In this document: positions 5,873 through 13,062 of the stretch, one piece after another
Layout: each line of letters begins with the position of its first letter
How positions within the stretch are numbered: the first letter of the stretch is position 1
Assembly (NCBI GenBank): GCA_903898725.1
Contig: CAIUGQ010000618.1
Coordinates: 1 to 14,279 of the forward strand
Source: an uncultured Burkholderiales bacterium
Lineage (GTDB): Bacteria; Pseudomonadota; Gammaproteobacteria; Burkholderiales; Burkholderiaceae_E
Direction of reading: 5' to 3'
DNA length: 14,279 nucleotides
Notes under the pieces: model-generated
The model's input: only the letters and a program-made list of their open reading frames with translations
The model's database searches: none
Told to the model about the DNA's origin: nothing
Position numbers and translations under genes: made by a program

Positions 5873-7783
5873 ATGGGCGCGATGAAGGAAACCCTGGGAT
5901 TCCAGACCGAGGTCAAGCAGCTGCTGCAGCTGATGATCCATTCGCTGTACAGCAACCGCGAGATCTTCCTGCGCGAGCTGGTGTCCAACGCGTCGGATGC
6001 CTGCGACAAGCTGCGCTTCGAGGCGATCGACCGGCCCGAGCTGCTCGCCGGCGCCGCCGAGCTCGAGATCCGGATCGAGTTCGATGCCGCCGCCCGCACG
6101 ATCACCGTCACCGACACCGGCATCGGCCTGTCGCGCCAGGAGGCGATCGACAACCTGGGCACGATCGCCCGCTCCGGCACGCGCGAGTTCTTCTCGAGCC
6201 TGACCGGCGACAAGGCCCGCGACTCGAACCTGATCGGCCAGTTCGGCGTCGGCTTCTACTCGTCGTTCATCGTCGCCGACCGCGTCGTCGTCGAGTCGCG
6301 CCGGGCCGGCCTGCCGGCCGAGGAGGGCGTGCGCTGGGAGTCCGACGGCAGCGGCGAGTTCAGCATCGAGGCGATCGAACGGGCCGAGCGCGGCACCCGG
6401 ATCGTGCTGCACCTGCGCGAGAAGCGCGCCGACGACGAAGACGGGGCCGACCATGGCGAGCTGCTCTCCGGCTGGCGGCTGCGCTCGATCGTGCGCCGCT
6501 ACTCCGACCACATCTCGCTGCCGATCCGCATGAAGGCCGAGGCGACGAAGGAGGGCGAGGCGTCGGACTGGGAGACGGTCAACCAGGCGAGCGCGCTCTG
6601 GACCCGCTCGAAGTCGGAGCTCGACGACGAGCAGTACCGCGAGTTCTACAAGCACCTGACCAACGACGCCGATGCGCCGCTGGCCTGGACGCACAACCGC
6701 GTCGAAGGCCGCAGCGAGTACACCCAGCTGCTGTACGTGCCGGCGCATGCCCCGTTCGACCTGTGGGACCGCCAGCATCGCCGCGGCATCCGCCTGTACG
6801 TGCGGCGCGTCTTCATCATGGACGACGCCGAGCAGCTGATGCCGGTGTACCTGCGCTTCGTCAAGGGCGTGGTCGACTCCGCCGACCTGCCGCTCAACGT
6901 CTCCCGCGAGATCCTCCAGGAGAGCCGCGACGTCCGTGCGATCCGCGAGGGCTGCACGAAGCGGGTGCTCTCGATGATCGAGGACGTGGCGGCCAACCGG
7001 CCCGACGACTACGCGAACTTCTGGAAGGAGTTCGGCCAGGTGCTCAAGGAGGGCCTGGGCGAGGACTTCGGCAACCAGGCGCGGCTCGCGAAGCTGCTGC
7101 GCTTCGCGTCCACCTCGACCGGCACCGGCGAACAGACGGTCTCGCTCGAGCAGTACGTCGCGCGGATGAAGCCGGGTCAGGACAAGGTGTACTACGTGAC
7201 CGCCGAGTCCGAGGCCGCCGCCCGCAGCAGCCCGCACCTCGAGGTGTTCCGCCGCAAGGAGATCGAGGTGCTGGTGCTCGCCGACCGCGTCGACGAGTGG
7301 ATGCTGTCCTTCCTGCAGGACTTCGACGGCAAGCCGCTGGTGTCGGTCTCGCGCGGCGGGCTCGACCTCGGCACGCTGCAGGACGCCGAGGAGAAGCAGA
7401 AGGTCGAGGCGACCGCGCTCGCCTATGCCGATCTGGTCGGGCGCATCCGCGAGGCGCTCGGCGACCGGGTCAAGGACGTCCGCGTGACCGACCGGCTGAC
7501 CGACTCGCCCTCCTGCCTGGTGTCCGACGAGAACGAGATCAGCGGGACCCTCGAACGGCTGCTCAAGCAGGCCGGCCAGAAGGCCCCCGACCGCACGCCG
7601 ATCCTGGAGATCAACCCCGACCATCCGCTGGTCGCGCGGATGAAGGCCGACAGCGCCGATGCCGATCGCTGGGCGCGGCTGCTGTTCGATCAGGCCCTGC
7701 TGGCCGAGGGCGGGCAGCTCGAGGATCCGGCAGGCTTCGTCAGGCGCCTGAACGACATGCTGCTGGCGATGTCGTTGCGGTGA
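5873..7783 (+). CDS. htpG: HtpG, bacterial Hsp90 molecular chaperone
   Basis: 636-residue cytoplasmic ATP-dependent chaperone of the Hsp90 family, close to the E. coli length (about 624). The N-terminal GHKL ATPase domain is complete: EIFLRELVSNASDACDKLRF carries the Glu and Asn that act on ATP and magnesium, TDTGIGLSRQEAIDNLGTIA carries the nucleotide-binding DxGxG, and GQFGVGFYSSFIVAD carries the third glycine-rich motif. The middle domain keeps FVKGVVDSADLPLNVSREIL. The C-terminal dimerisation region ends with LEINPDHPLVARM and LNDMLLAMSLR. The ATG at 5873 is reported; ATG 5882 (MKETLGFQ) aligns better with the E. coli start and neither has a good Shine-Dalgarno. It is first gene of a three-gene unit: its TGA overlaps the GTG of the glycosylase. 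A promoter with sigma32 character lies about 80 bases upstream, consistent with heat induction. Confidence 0.98.
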   Translation: MGAMKETLGFQTEVKQLLQLMIHSLYSNREIFLRELVSNASDACDKLRFEAIDRPELLAGAAELEIRIEFDAAARTITVTDTGIGLSRQEAIDNLGTIARSGTREFFSSLTGDKARDSNLIGQFGVGFYSSFIVADRVVVESRRAGLPAEEGVRWESDGSGEFSIEAIERAERGTRIVLHLREKRADDEDGADHGELLSGWRLRSIVRRYSDHISLPIRMKAEATKEGEASDWETVNQASALWTRSKSELDDEQYREFYKHLTNDADAPLAWTHNRVEGRSEYTQLLYVPAHAPFDLWDRQHRRGIRLYVRRVFIMDDAEQLMPVYLRFVKGVVDSADLPLNVSREILQESRDVRAIREGCTKRVLSMIEDVAANRPDDYANFWKEFGQVLKEGLGEDFGNQARLAKLLRFASTSTGTGEQTVSLEQYVARMKPGQDKVYYVTAESEAAARSSPHLEVFRRKEIEVLVLADRVDEWMLSFLQDFDGKPLVSVSRGGLDLGTLQDAEEKQKVEATALAYADLVGRIREALGDRVKDVRVTDRLTDSPSCLVSDENEISGTLERLLKQAGQKAPDRTPILEINPDHPLVARMKADSADADRWARLLFDQALLAEGGQLEDPAGFVRRLNDMLLAMSLR

Positions 7784-8313
7784 GCGGCGCCGATCCGGCT
7801 GCGGCGCTGGCCGAGCCGGCCCTGCTGCGCGGGCTCGATCCGGTGATCGGGCCCGCGTCGCGTCTGCTGATCCTGGGCAGCTTTCCCGGCGCGGCCTCGC
7901 TCGCCCAGGCCCGGTACTACGCACATCCGCGCAACCAGTTCTGGCCGATCCTCGGTGCGCTCCTCGACGAGCCGCTCCCCGCGCTCGCCTACGAGGCGCG
8001 GCTCGATCGGCTGCGGGCACGGGGGGTCGCGCTCTGGGACCTGCTCGGTGCCTGTCGGCGCGACGGCAGCCTCGATGCGGCGATCCGCGATCCCCGCGGC
8101 AACGACTTCGATGCGCTGCTGGCCGCGATGCCCGGGCTCGGCGCCGTCGCCTTCAACGGCGCGACCGCGGCGCGCGGCGAGCCGGCCTTCGCGGCCCGCG
8201 GGCTCGCCACCTACCGGCTCCCCTCGACCAGCCCCGCTCATGCGGGGCTGTCCTTCGATGCGAAGCTCGAACGCTGGATGGCGCTGCGCGCCGACGGCTG
8301 GATCCCCGCATGA
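7780..8313 (+). CDS. hypoxanthine/uracil-type DNA glycosylase (UDG superfamily, family 6-like)
   Basis: 177-residue member of the uracil-DNA glycosylase superfamily, of the branch annotated as DNA-deoxyinosine glycosylase. It would start base-excision repair by removing deaminated bases, chiefly hypoxanthine. Seen: motif 1 ILGSFPGAASL (residues 31-41), then YYAHPRNQFW (46-55) where N52 matches the catalytic Asn of the hypoxanthine-glycosylase family rather than the Asp of family 1, WDLLGACRRDGSLD (86-99), AVAFNGATA (122-130), and motif 2 PSTSPAHAG (148-156). Length is normal for this small single-domain family. The start is GTG at 7780, forming a GTGA overlap with the htpG stop, and no in-frame ATG precedes the conserved region. 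It has no Shine-Dalgarno of its own, so translation probably depends on ribosomes finishing htpG. Its stop overlaps the next ATG. MUG-type G:T/U specificity is the alternative. Confidence 0.88.
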   Translation: MSGADPAAALAEPALLRGLDPVIGPASRLLILGSFPGAASLAQARYYAHPRNQFWPILGALLDEPLPALAYEARLDRLRARGVALWDLLGACRRDGSLDAAIRDPRGNDFDALLAAMPGLGAVAFNGATAARGEPAFAARGLATYRLPSTSPAHAGLSFDAKLERWMALRADGWIPA

Positions 8314-9110
8314 GCCGCGCCCGTGACGGCGCGCGACGCCGGGCCCGCGGCGGCAGCGACGATCCGGATCGCACCGACCCGCCGATCGACCTGTCGGAGC
8401 AGGACGGCGTGCGCTACCTGCACTTCGGCTCGCGCTGGATCCAGGGCGCGATGCGCATCCGCAAGCCCTTCGACCTCGAGCTCGACTACATCCGGCACAT
8501 GATGGCATGGCTCCTGTTCATGGAGCCGCCGGCCCGCGTGCTGCAGCTCGGCCTCGGCGCGGCGGCGCTGACCAAGTGGTGCTGGGACCGGCTGCCCGAC
8601 ACCGAGGTGACCGCGGTGGAGCAGGGCGCCGGCGTGATCAGCGCCTGCCGCCGCTACTTCGCGCTGCCCGAGGACGACGACCGGCTCGCGATCGTGCACG
8701 GCGACGACGGCGATTTCGTCGCCGCCCCGCGCGCGCGCGGCCGCTTCGGGGTCGTGCAGGTCGATCTCTACGACCGCGACGCGCGGGGCCCGGTGCTCGA
8801 GTCGCTCGAGTTCTACACCGCGTGCCGCCGCGCGATCGCCGAGCCGGGGATGATGGTGGTCAACCTCTTCGGCAGCGACCACGCGTCCTTCGAGCGCAAC
8901 CGCCTGCGGATCGCCGAGGTGTTCGACGGGCACGTGCTGGTGCTGCCTCCGGTCGAGGCGGGCAACCTCGTGGTGCTGGCGTTCGCGGGTCCGCCGCTGG
9001 CCGTCGACGCGGCGATGCTCTTCGAGCGTGCCGACGAGGTCGAGCGGCGCTGGCGCCTGCCGGCGCGCGGCTGGGCGAAGGCACTGCGCAGGCAGGTCGT
9101 GGGCGGCTGA
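8310..9110 (+). CDS. spermidine-synthase-fold (SpeE-like) SAM-dependent protein
   Basis: 266-residue protein with the Rossmann fold of the spermidine/spermine synthase family. The nucleotide-binding region is visible: RVLQLGLGAAALT (residues 76-88) as motif I, TAVEQGAG (101-108) with E104 placed to hold the ribose hydroxyls, GDDGDF (131-136), and QVDLYD (150-155) at the catalytic-loop position. True spermidine synthases usually have GGGDGG in motif I and a D-S-x-D-P catalytic loop; here these read GLGAAA and VDLYDRDA, so aminopropyl transfer to putrescine is doubtful and another SAM-using reaction is possible. The first 30 residues are Arg/Asp-rich and probably disordered. ATG 8310 overlaps the glycosylase stop as ATGA, making it the third gene of the htpG unit. 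No decarboxylase for polyamine synthesis is nearby. The function is not assigned. Confidence 0.8.
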   Translation: MSRARDGARRRARGGSDDPDRTDPPIDLSEQDGVRYLHFGSRWIQGAMRIRKPFDLELDYIRHMMAWLLFMEPPARVLQLGLGAAALTKWCWDRLPDTEVTAVEQGAGVISACRRYFALPEDDDRLAIVHGDDGDFVAAPRARGRFGVVQVDLYDRDARGPVLESLEFYTACRRAIAEPGMMVVNLFGSDHASFERNRLRIAEVFDGHVLVLPPVEAGNLVVLAFAGPPLAVDAAMLFERADEVERRWRLPARGWAKALRRQVVGG

Positions 9111-9125
9111 CCGGGCGCGGCCCGG
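9111..9125 (+). terminator. possible terminator stem after the htpG operon
   Basis: CCGGGC (9111-9116) and GCCCGG (9120-9125) form a perfect 6-bp GC stem with a 3-base loop, beginning directly after the TGA at 9108-9110. No T-tract follows, so it is not a classic intrinsic terminator; Rho-aided ending or mRNA 3'-end protection is more likely. Confidence 0.35.
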
Positions 9126-9193
9126 GCCGGCTGAGCGGGGGCTGCCTCGACGGACCGACCGGCCTTGGCCGTGGTCAACCCTGGGCCGCATCG

Positions 9194-9239
9194 CCCGGTC
9201 GCGTCGACCGTCCGTCCGTCGGTGGCGGGTGCCCGGTCG
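9194..9239. repeat. short inverted and direct repeats upstream of the GspE-like gene
   Basis: CCCGGTCG occurs at 9194-9201 and again at 9232-9239. The inverse CGACCG (9205-9210) can pair with the first copy (6-bp stem, loop CGT) or with the second. Three tandem CCGT units lie between. This 153-bp gap between genes otherwise shows only a candidate -10 at its end. A role as operator or switching hairpin is possible but unproven in such GC-rich DNA. Confidence 0.3.
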
Positions 9240-9246
9240 GGGCCGA

Positions 9247-9255
9247 TGCTACCGT
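9247..9255 (+). promoter_or_regulatory. putative extended -10 promoter element
   Basis: TGCTACCGT reads as TG-N-TACCGT. It ends only 8 bases before ATG 9264, so transcription would begin at about 9262 and the mRNA would be almost leaderless for that start. It is one of several similar motifs in the window. If ATG 9246 is the real start, the motif is coding and the promoter call fails. Confidence 0.3.
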
Positions 9256-9263
9256 CGCCCGCA

Positions 9264-11144
9264 ATGAAGCGCGTCCTCTCCGATCCCGCGCCGCCGGCCC
9301 AGGCCGGACCGGCCACCGACCCCGCGCCCGCGGCCGTCGCCGAACGCCGCACCGCGCCGCGCGCCGACGCAGTGGCCCGCGGCGTCGGTGCCCGCGGCCG
9401 TCGTCTGGGGGTGGAGGACGTGCTGGCCGCCCTGCACGAGGACGGGCTGATCGACGCCGAGCAGCTCCAGACCCAGGTCGGCTACGCGCGCCTGACCCAG
9501 GCCCGCCGTCACGCGCTGATCGCGGTCGCCGAGCGCCGACTGCGCTGCGCCCGCGCGCCGCACCGCGAGCTCGATCTCGAGGCGCTGACCGCCTGGCTGG
9601 CCGAACGTGCCGGGCTCGAACACGCGCACATCGATCCGCTCAAGGTCGACTTCGCCAAGATCGCCGAGGTGATGTCGAGCACCTACGCGACCCGCTTCGA
9701 CATCCTGCCGCTGGAGGTCCGCAGCGGCGAGGTGGTGATCGCGACCTGCGAGCCGATGTTCGACGAGTGGGTCGACGAGCTGTCCGCGCTGCTGCGCAAG
9801 CGCATCGTCCGGGTCATCGCCAGCCCGGTCGACATCGCCCGGTACATCGTCGAGTTCTACAGCCTGGCGCGCTCGGTGCGGGGCGCCAACAAGGGCAACG
9901 GCAACGCGCACACCAGCAGCTTCGAGCAGCTCGTCGAGCTCGGGCGCAGCGGCCGCAACCTCGACGCCAACGACCAGCACGTGGTCACCATCGTCGACTG
10001 GCTCTGGCAGTACGCCTTCGAGCAGCGCGCGAGCGACATCCACCTCGAGCCGCGCCGCGAGCTCGGCGCGGTGCGCTTCCGGATCGATGGCGTGCTGCAC
10101 AACGTCTACCAGGTGCCGCCGGCCGTGCTGTCTGCGATGACCAGCCGGATCAAGCTGCTCGGTCGCATGGACGTGGTCGAGAAGCGCCGTCCGCAGGACG
10201 GCCGGATCAAGACGCGCACCGCCGACGGCCGCGAGATCGAGCTGCGGCTCGCCACGCTGCCCACCGTCTTCGGCGAGAAGATGGTGATGCGGATCTTCGA
10301 CCCCGAGGTGCTGGTCAAGGGCTTCTCGGACCTCGGCTTCTCCGACGAGGACCTGTCGCGCTGGGACGAGATGACCCGGCGCCCGAACGGCATCATCCTG
10401 GTCACCGGTCCCACCGGCTCGGGCAAGACGACCACGCTGTACTCGACGCTGCGTCAGCTCGCGAACGAGGAGGTCAACGTCTGCACGGTCGAGGACCCCA
10501 TCGAGATGGTCGAGCCGGCGTTCAACCAGATGCAGGTCAACAACGGCATCGATCTCGGCTTCGCCGACGGCATCCGGGCGCTGATGCGCCAGGATCCGGA
10601 CATCATCATGATCGGCGAGATCCGCGACCTGGCGACGGCCGAGATGGCGATCCAGGCGGCGCTCACCGGGCATCTGGTCCTCTCGACGCTGCACACCAAC
10701 GACTCGGCGAGCGCGGTGACGCGGATGCTCGATCTCGGCGTGGCGCCGTTCCTGCTGAACGCGACGCTGATCGGCGTGATGGCGCAGCGCCTCGTGCGCA
10801 CCCTCTGCCCGCACTGCAAGGCGCCGCACGACGCGCTGCCCGAGGATGCCTGGGAAGGCATGATCAAGCCCTTCCGTGCCCGGCGTCCGAGCACCGCCTG
10901 GCGTGCGGTCGGCTGTCTGGAGTGCCGCAACACCGGCTATCGCGGCCGCGCCGGTCTCTACGAGATCCTGACGATGAGCGACGGCATCCGCGCGCTCGTC
11001 GACGAGCGGCCCGATCTCGCGCGGATCCGACAGAAGGCGATGCGCGACGGCATGAAGCCGCTGCGTCTGGCCGGTGCGATGAAGGTCGCCGCGGGGCAGA
11101 CCACGATCGAGGAAGTCCTGCGCAACGCGCCGCCGGCGCACTGA
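9264..11144 (+). CDS. GspE/PulE/PilB-type secretion or pilus assembly ATPase (orphan)
   Basis: 626-residue hexameric-ATPase-family protein that would power a type II secretion or type IV pilus-like machine at the inner membrane. A Pro/Ala-rich start is followed by an N-terminal GspE-type domain (about residues 45-205) containing RRLGVEDVLAALHEDGLI. The catalytic part has SDIHLEPRRELGAVRFRIDG, Walker A GPTGSGKTT (382-390), the Asp box TVEDPIEM, Walker B DPDIIMIGEIRD with E452, and the His box STLHTND. A four-cysteine zinc motif, CPHC and CLEC, precedes GYRGRAGLYEIL. All catalytic elements are intact. No other secretion or pilus gene is in the window, so the partner machine is elsewhere. The start is uncertain: ATG 9264, ATG 9246 and TTG 9165 are all in frame; 9264 is preferred because a -10-like motif lies just upstream, but it has no Shine-Dalgarno. 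Confidence 0.92.
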   Translation: MKRVLSDPAPPAQAGPATDPAPAAVAERRTAPRADAVARGVGARGRRLGVEDVLAALHEDGLIDAEQLQTQVGYARLTQARRHALIAVAERRLRCARAPHRELDLEALTAWLAERAGLEHAHIDPLKVDFAKIAEVMSSTYATRFDILPLEVRSGEVVIATCEPMFDEWVDELSALLRKRIVRVIASPVDIARYIVEFYSLARSVRGANKGNGNAHTSSFEQLVELGRSGRNLDANDQHVVTIVDWLWQYAFEQRASDIHLEPRRELGAVRFRIDGVLHNVYQVPPAVLSAMTSRIKLLGRMDVVEKRRPQDGRIKTRTADGREIELRLATLPTVFGEKMVMRIFDPEVLVKGFSDLGFSDEDLSRWDEMTRRPNGIILVTGPTGSGKTTTLYSTLRQLANEEVNVCTVEDPIEMVEPAFNQMQVNNGIDLGFADGIRALMRQDPDIIMIGEIRDLATAEMAIQAALTGHLVLSTLHTNDSASAVTRMLDLGVAPFLLNATLIGVMAQRLVRTLCPHCKAPHDALPEDAWEGMIKPFRARRPSTAWRAVGCLECRNTGYRGRAGLYEILTMSDGIRALVDERPDLARIRQKAMRDGMKPLRLAGAMKVAAGQTTIEEVLRNAPPAH

Positions 11145-11203
11145 CGCGGCGCGGTCCCACACCGGCCAAGGCCCTACGCGGCGGCGGGCGACCCCGACTC
11201 TTC

Positions 11204-11227
11204 TACCATCGGTGACCCCCTTCGAGG
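11204..11227 (+). promoter_or_regulatory. weak promoter candidate and Shine-Dalgarno for the antiporter gene
   Basis: TACCAT at 11204-11209 could be a -10, without the TG extension seen at the other sites and without a clear -35. GAGG at 11224-11227 lies 10 bases before ATG 11238 and is the best ribosome-binding site for it. A nearer ATG at 11230 is in another frame. No terminator is visible in the 93-bp gap after the GspE-like gene. Confidence 0.3.
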
Positions 11228-11237
11228 TCATGCTCCG

Positions 11238-12947
11238 ATGGTCCACGACGTCACGCTGATCAGCACGATCGCGGTCGGCTTCGGCCTCGCGCTGGTGCTC
11301 GGCCTGATCGCCGAGCGCCTGCGGCTGCCCGCGCTCGTCGGCTATCTGGTGGCGGGCGTGCTGATCGGCCCGGCCACGCCCGGGTTCGTCGCCGACGTCG
11401 GCATCGCCGCGCAGCTCGCCGAGATCGGCGTGATGCTGCTGATGTTCGGCGTCGGTCTGCACTTCTCCCTCGGCGACCTGCTCTCGGTGCGGCGCATCGC
11501 GGTCCCGGGCGCGATCGTGCAGATGGCGGTCGCCACGGCCCTCGGCGCGGGCCTCGCCGCCTGGTGGGGCTGGGCCTGGGGCAGTGCGCTGGTGTTCGGC
11601 CTGTGCCTGTCGGTCGCCAGCACCGTCGTGCTGCTCAAGGCGCTCGAGGCACAGGGCGCGCTCGAGACCTCGAACGGCCGGATCGCGGTCGGCTGGCTGG
11701 TGGTCGAGGATCTTGCGATGGTGCTGGTGCTGGTGCTGCTGCCGCCGCTGGCGGGGCTGCTCGGCGGCACGGCGCCCGAGGCCCAGGCGGCGGGCTCGCC
11801 GTGGGGCGCGATCGGCCGCACGCTGCTGGAGGTGGCGGCCTTCGTCGCGCTGATGCTGGTGGCCGGACGCCGTGCCGTGCCGTGGCTGCTGTGGCAGGTC
11901 TCGCGCACCGGCTCGCGCGAGCTCTTCACGCTGGCGGTCGTCGCCTGCGCGATCGGCATCGCCTTCGCCTCGGCCAAGCTGTTCTCGGTGTCGTTCGCGC
12001 TCGGCGCCTTCTTCGCGGGCATGGTGATGCGCGAGTCGGAGTTCAGCGCCCGTGCCGCCGAGGAGTCGCTGCCGCTGCGCGACGCGTTCTCGGTCCTCTT
12101 CTTCGTGTCGGTCGGCATGCTGTTCGATCCGGCGGTGCTGCTGGAGCGTCCGCTGCAGGTGATCGCGGTCGTCGGGATCGTGGTCATCGGCAAGTCGCTC
12201 GCCGCGGCGGCGCTGGTGGTGGCGTTCCGCTATCCGCTGCGCACCGCGCTGACCGTCTCGGGCAGCCTCGCCCAGATCGGCGAGTTCTCGTTCATCCTGG
12301 CCGGGCTCGGCGCCGCGCTCGGCCTGATGCCGCCCGAAGGCATGAGCCTGGTCGTGGCGGGCGCGCTGATCTCGATCGCGATCAATCCGCTCGTGATGGC
12401 CTCGGCCGAGCCGCTCGCGCGCGGACTCACCGCGCGCGCGGCCTGGGCGCGCGCGATGGATGCCCGGCGCGATCCCTCGGCTGCGCTGCCGGCCGGCACG
12501 GGGGTCGAGGTGCTGACCGGACAAGTCGTGATCGTCGGCTACGGCCGGGTCGGGCGGCAGATCGCGCAGACCCTGCTCGACGACGGGCTGCCGGTGCTCG
12601 TGATCGACATGAGCCGCGAGCGGATCGAGGCGCTGCGCGTGGCCGGGATCGCGGCCGTCAGCGGCGATGCCGCCGATCCGGAGGTCCTGGTGCAGGCCCA
12701 TGTCGCCACCGCGGCGATGCTGGTGATCGCCATGCCCGACACCGTCGGACTCGAGCGCATGGTCGAGCTGGCCCGCAGGCTGAACCCGGGGATCGAGGTG
12801 GTCGTGCGCAGCCACGGCGAGGCCGAATCCCGGCTGATGCGCGACGCGGGGCTGGGCACCGTCTTCAGCGGCGAGGAGGAACTCGCCCGCAGCATGGTCG
12901 CGCACGTGAAGGCGCGCCGCCCGCGGATGGCCGGACCGTCCCACTGA
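11238..12947 (+). CDS. ybaL: YbaL-type cation/proton antiporter (CPA2) with RCK domain
   Basis: 569-residue inner-membrane protein of the monovalent cation:proton antiporter-2 family, the KefB/KefC/YbaL group, predicted to exchange K+ (or another cation) for protons. The membrane domain covers about residues 5-415 with some twelve hydrophobic segments. Landmarks are LVGYLVAGVLIGPATPGFVAD, LMFGVGLHFSLGDLL, CLSVASTVVLLKALE, WLVVEDLAMVLVLVLLPP, FALGAFFAGMVMRESEFS, LPLRDAFSVLFFVSVGMLFD and GSLAQIGEFSFILAGLG, very close to E. coli YbaL as I remember it. A cytosolic RCK (TrkA-N) domain begins near residue 430 with VVIVGYGRVGRQIA, a Rossmann NAD-binding motif, and includes VSGDAADPEVL. This domain should gate transport in response to a nucleotide. 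Nothing in the neighbouring genes points to a specific ion. No KefF/KefG-type accessory oxidoreductase is adjacent, favouring YbaL over KefB/C. Confidence 0.93.
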   Translation: MVHDVTLISTIAVGFGLALVLGLIAERLRLPALVGYLVAGVLIGPATPGFVADVGIAAQLAEIGVMLLMFGVGLHFSLGDLLSVRRIAVPGAIVQMAVATALGAGLAAWWGWAWGSALVFGLCLSVASTVVLLKALEAQGALETSNGRIAVGWLVVEDLAMVLVLVLLPPLAGLLGGTAPEAQAAGSPWGAIGRTLLEVAAFVALMLVAGRRAVPWLLWQVSRTGSRELFTLAVVACAIGIAFASAKLFSVSFALGAFFAGMVMRESEFSARAAEESLPLRDAFSVLFFVSVGMLFDPAVLLERPLQVIAVVGIVVIGKSLAAAALVVAFRYPLRTALTVSGSLAQIGEFSFILAGLGAALGLMPPEGMSLVVAGALISIAINPLVMASAEPLARGLTARAAWARAMDARRDPSAALPAGTGVEVLTGQVVIVGYGRVGRQIAQTLLDDGLPVLVIDMSRERIEALRVAGIAAVSGDAADPEVLVQAHVATAAMLVIAMPDTVGLERMVELARRLNPGIEVVVRSHGEAESRLMRDAGLGTVFSGEEELARSMVAHVKARRPRMAGPSH

Positions 12948-12971
12948 GCGGCGCTGCCGGCGCGCGCGGTC

Positions 12972-12980
12972 TGCTACGCT
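12972..12980 (+). promoter_or_regulatory. putative extended -10 promoter element
   Basis: TGCTACGCT is identical to the element at 4140-4148 and close to those at 1061 and 9247. It would start transcription near 12986 and give a leader of about 73 nt for the ABC gene. No clear -35 is visible. The leader downstream contains the 11-bp tandem repeats. Confidence 0.4.
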
Positions 12981-13018
12981 GCCGGAGCGGCCCGTTCCGC
13001 GCGCCGTCCCCGATCCCG

Positions 13019-13062
13019 CCCTCAGCGCCCCCTCGGCGCTCCCTCAGCGCCCCCTCCGATGG
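13019..13062 (+). repeat. 11-bp tandem repeat running into the start codon of the ABC gene
   Basis: Units CCCTCAGCGCC (13019-13029), CCCTCGGCGCT (13030-13040), CCCTCAGCGCC (13041-13051) and a decayed CCCTCCGATGG (13052-13062) follow without gaps. Units one and three are identical; unit two differs at two bases; the fourth contains the ATG at 13059. The block is pyrimidine/C-rich, so no Shine-Dalgarno sequence precedes the start codon. Slippage at this array could change leader length by 11 bases without touching the protein. Confidence 0.8.

Noticed and set aside
5815..7779. A stop-free plus-strand frame through htpG that continues in frame into the DNA glycosylase gene, suggesting a fusion protein.
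   Set aside because: The htpG part is Arg/Ala/Pro-rich nonsense in the wrong frame. Only from 7780 on does the sequence match a family, with a GTGA overlap that explains the real start.
9165..9263. TTG-initiated 33-residue N-terminal extension of the GspE-like protein.
   Set aside because: It is Pro/Arg-rich with no conserved features, contains the candidate promoter and repeats, and TTG starts without a ribosome-binding site are rare.
9249..12944. A 1231-codon open frame on the minus strand opposite the GspE-like and YbaL genes.
   Set aside because: It spans two well-supported genes and the gap between them. Its product is a low-complexity mix of Arg, His, Asp, Gln and Ala with no recognisable domain, as expected from the antisense of GC-rich codons.
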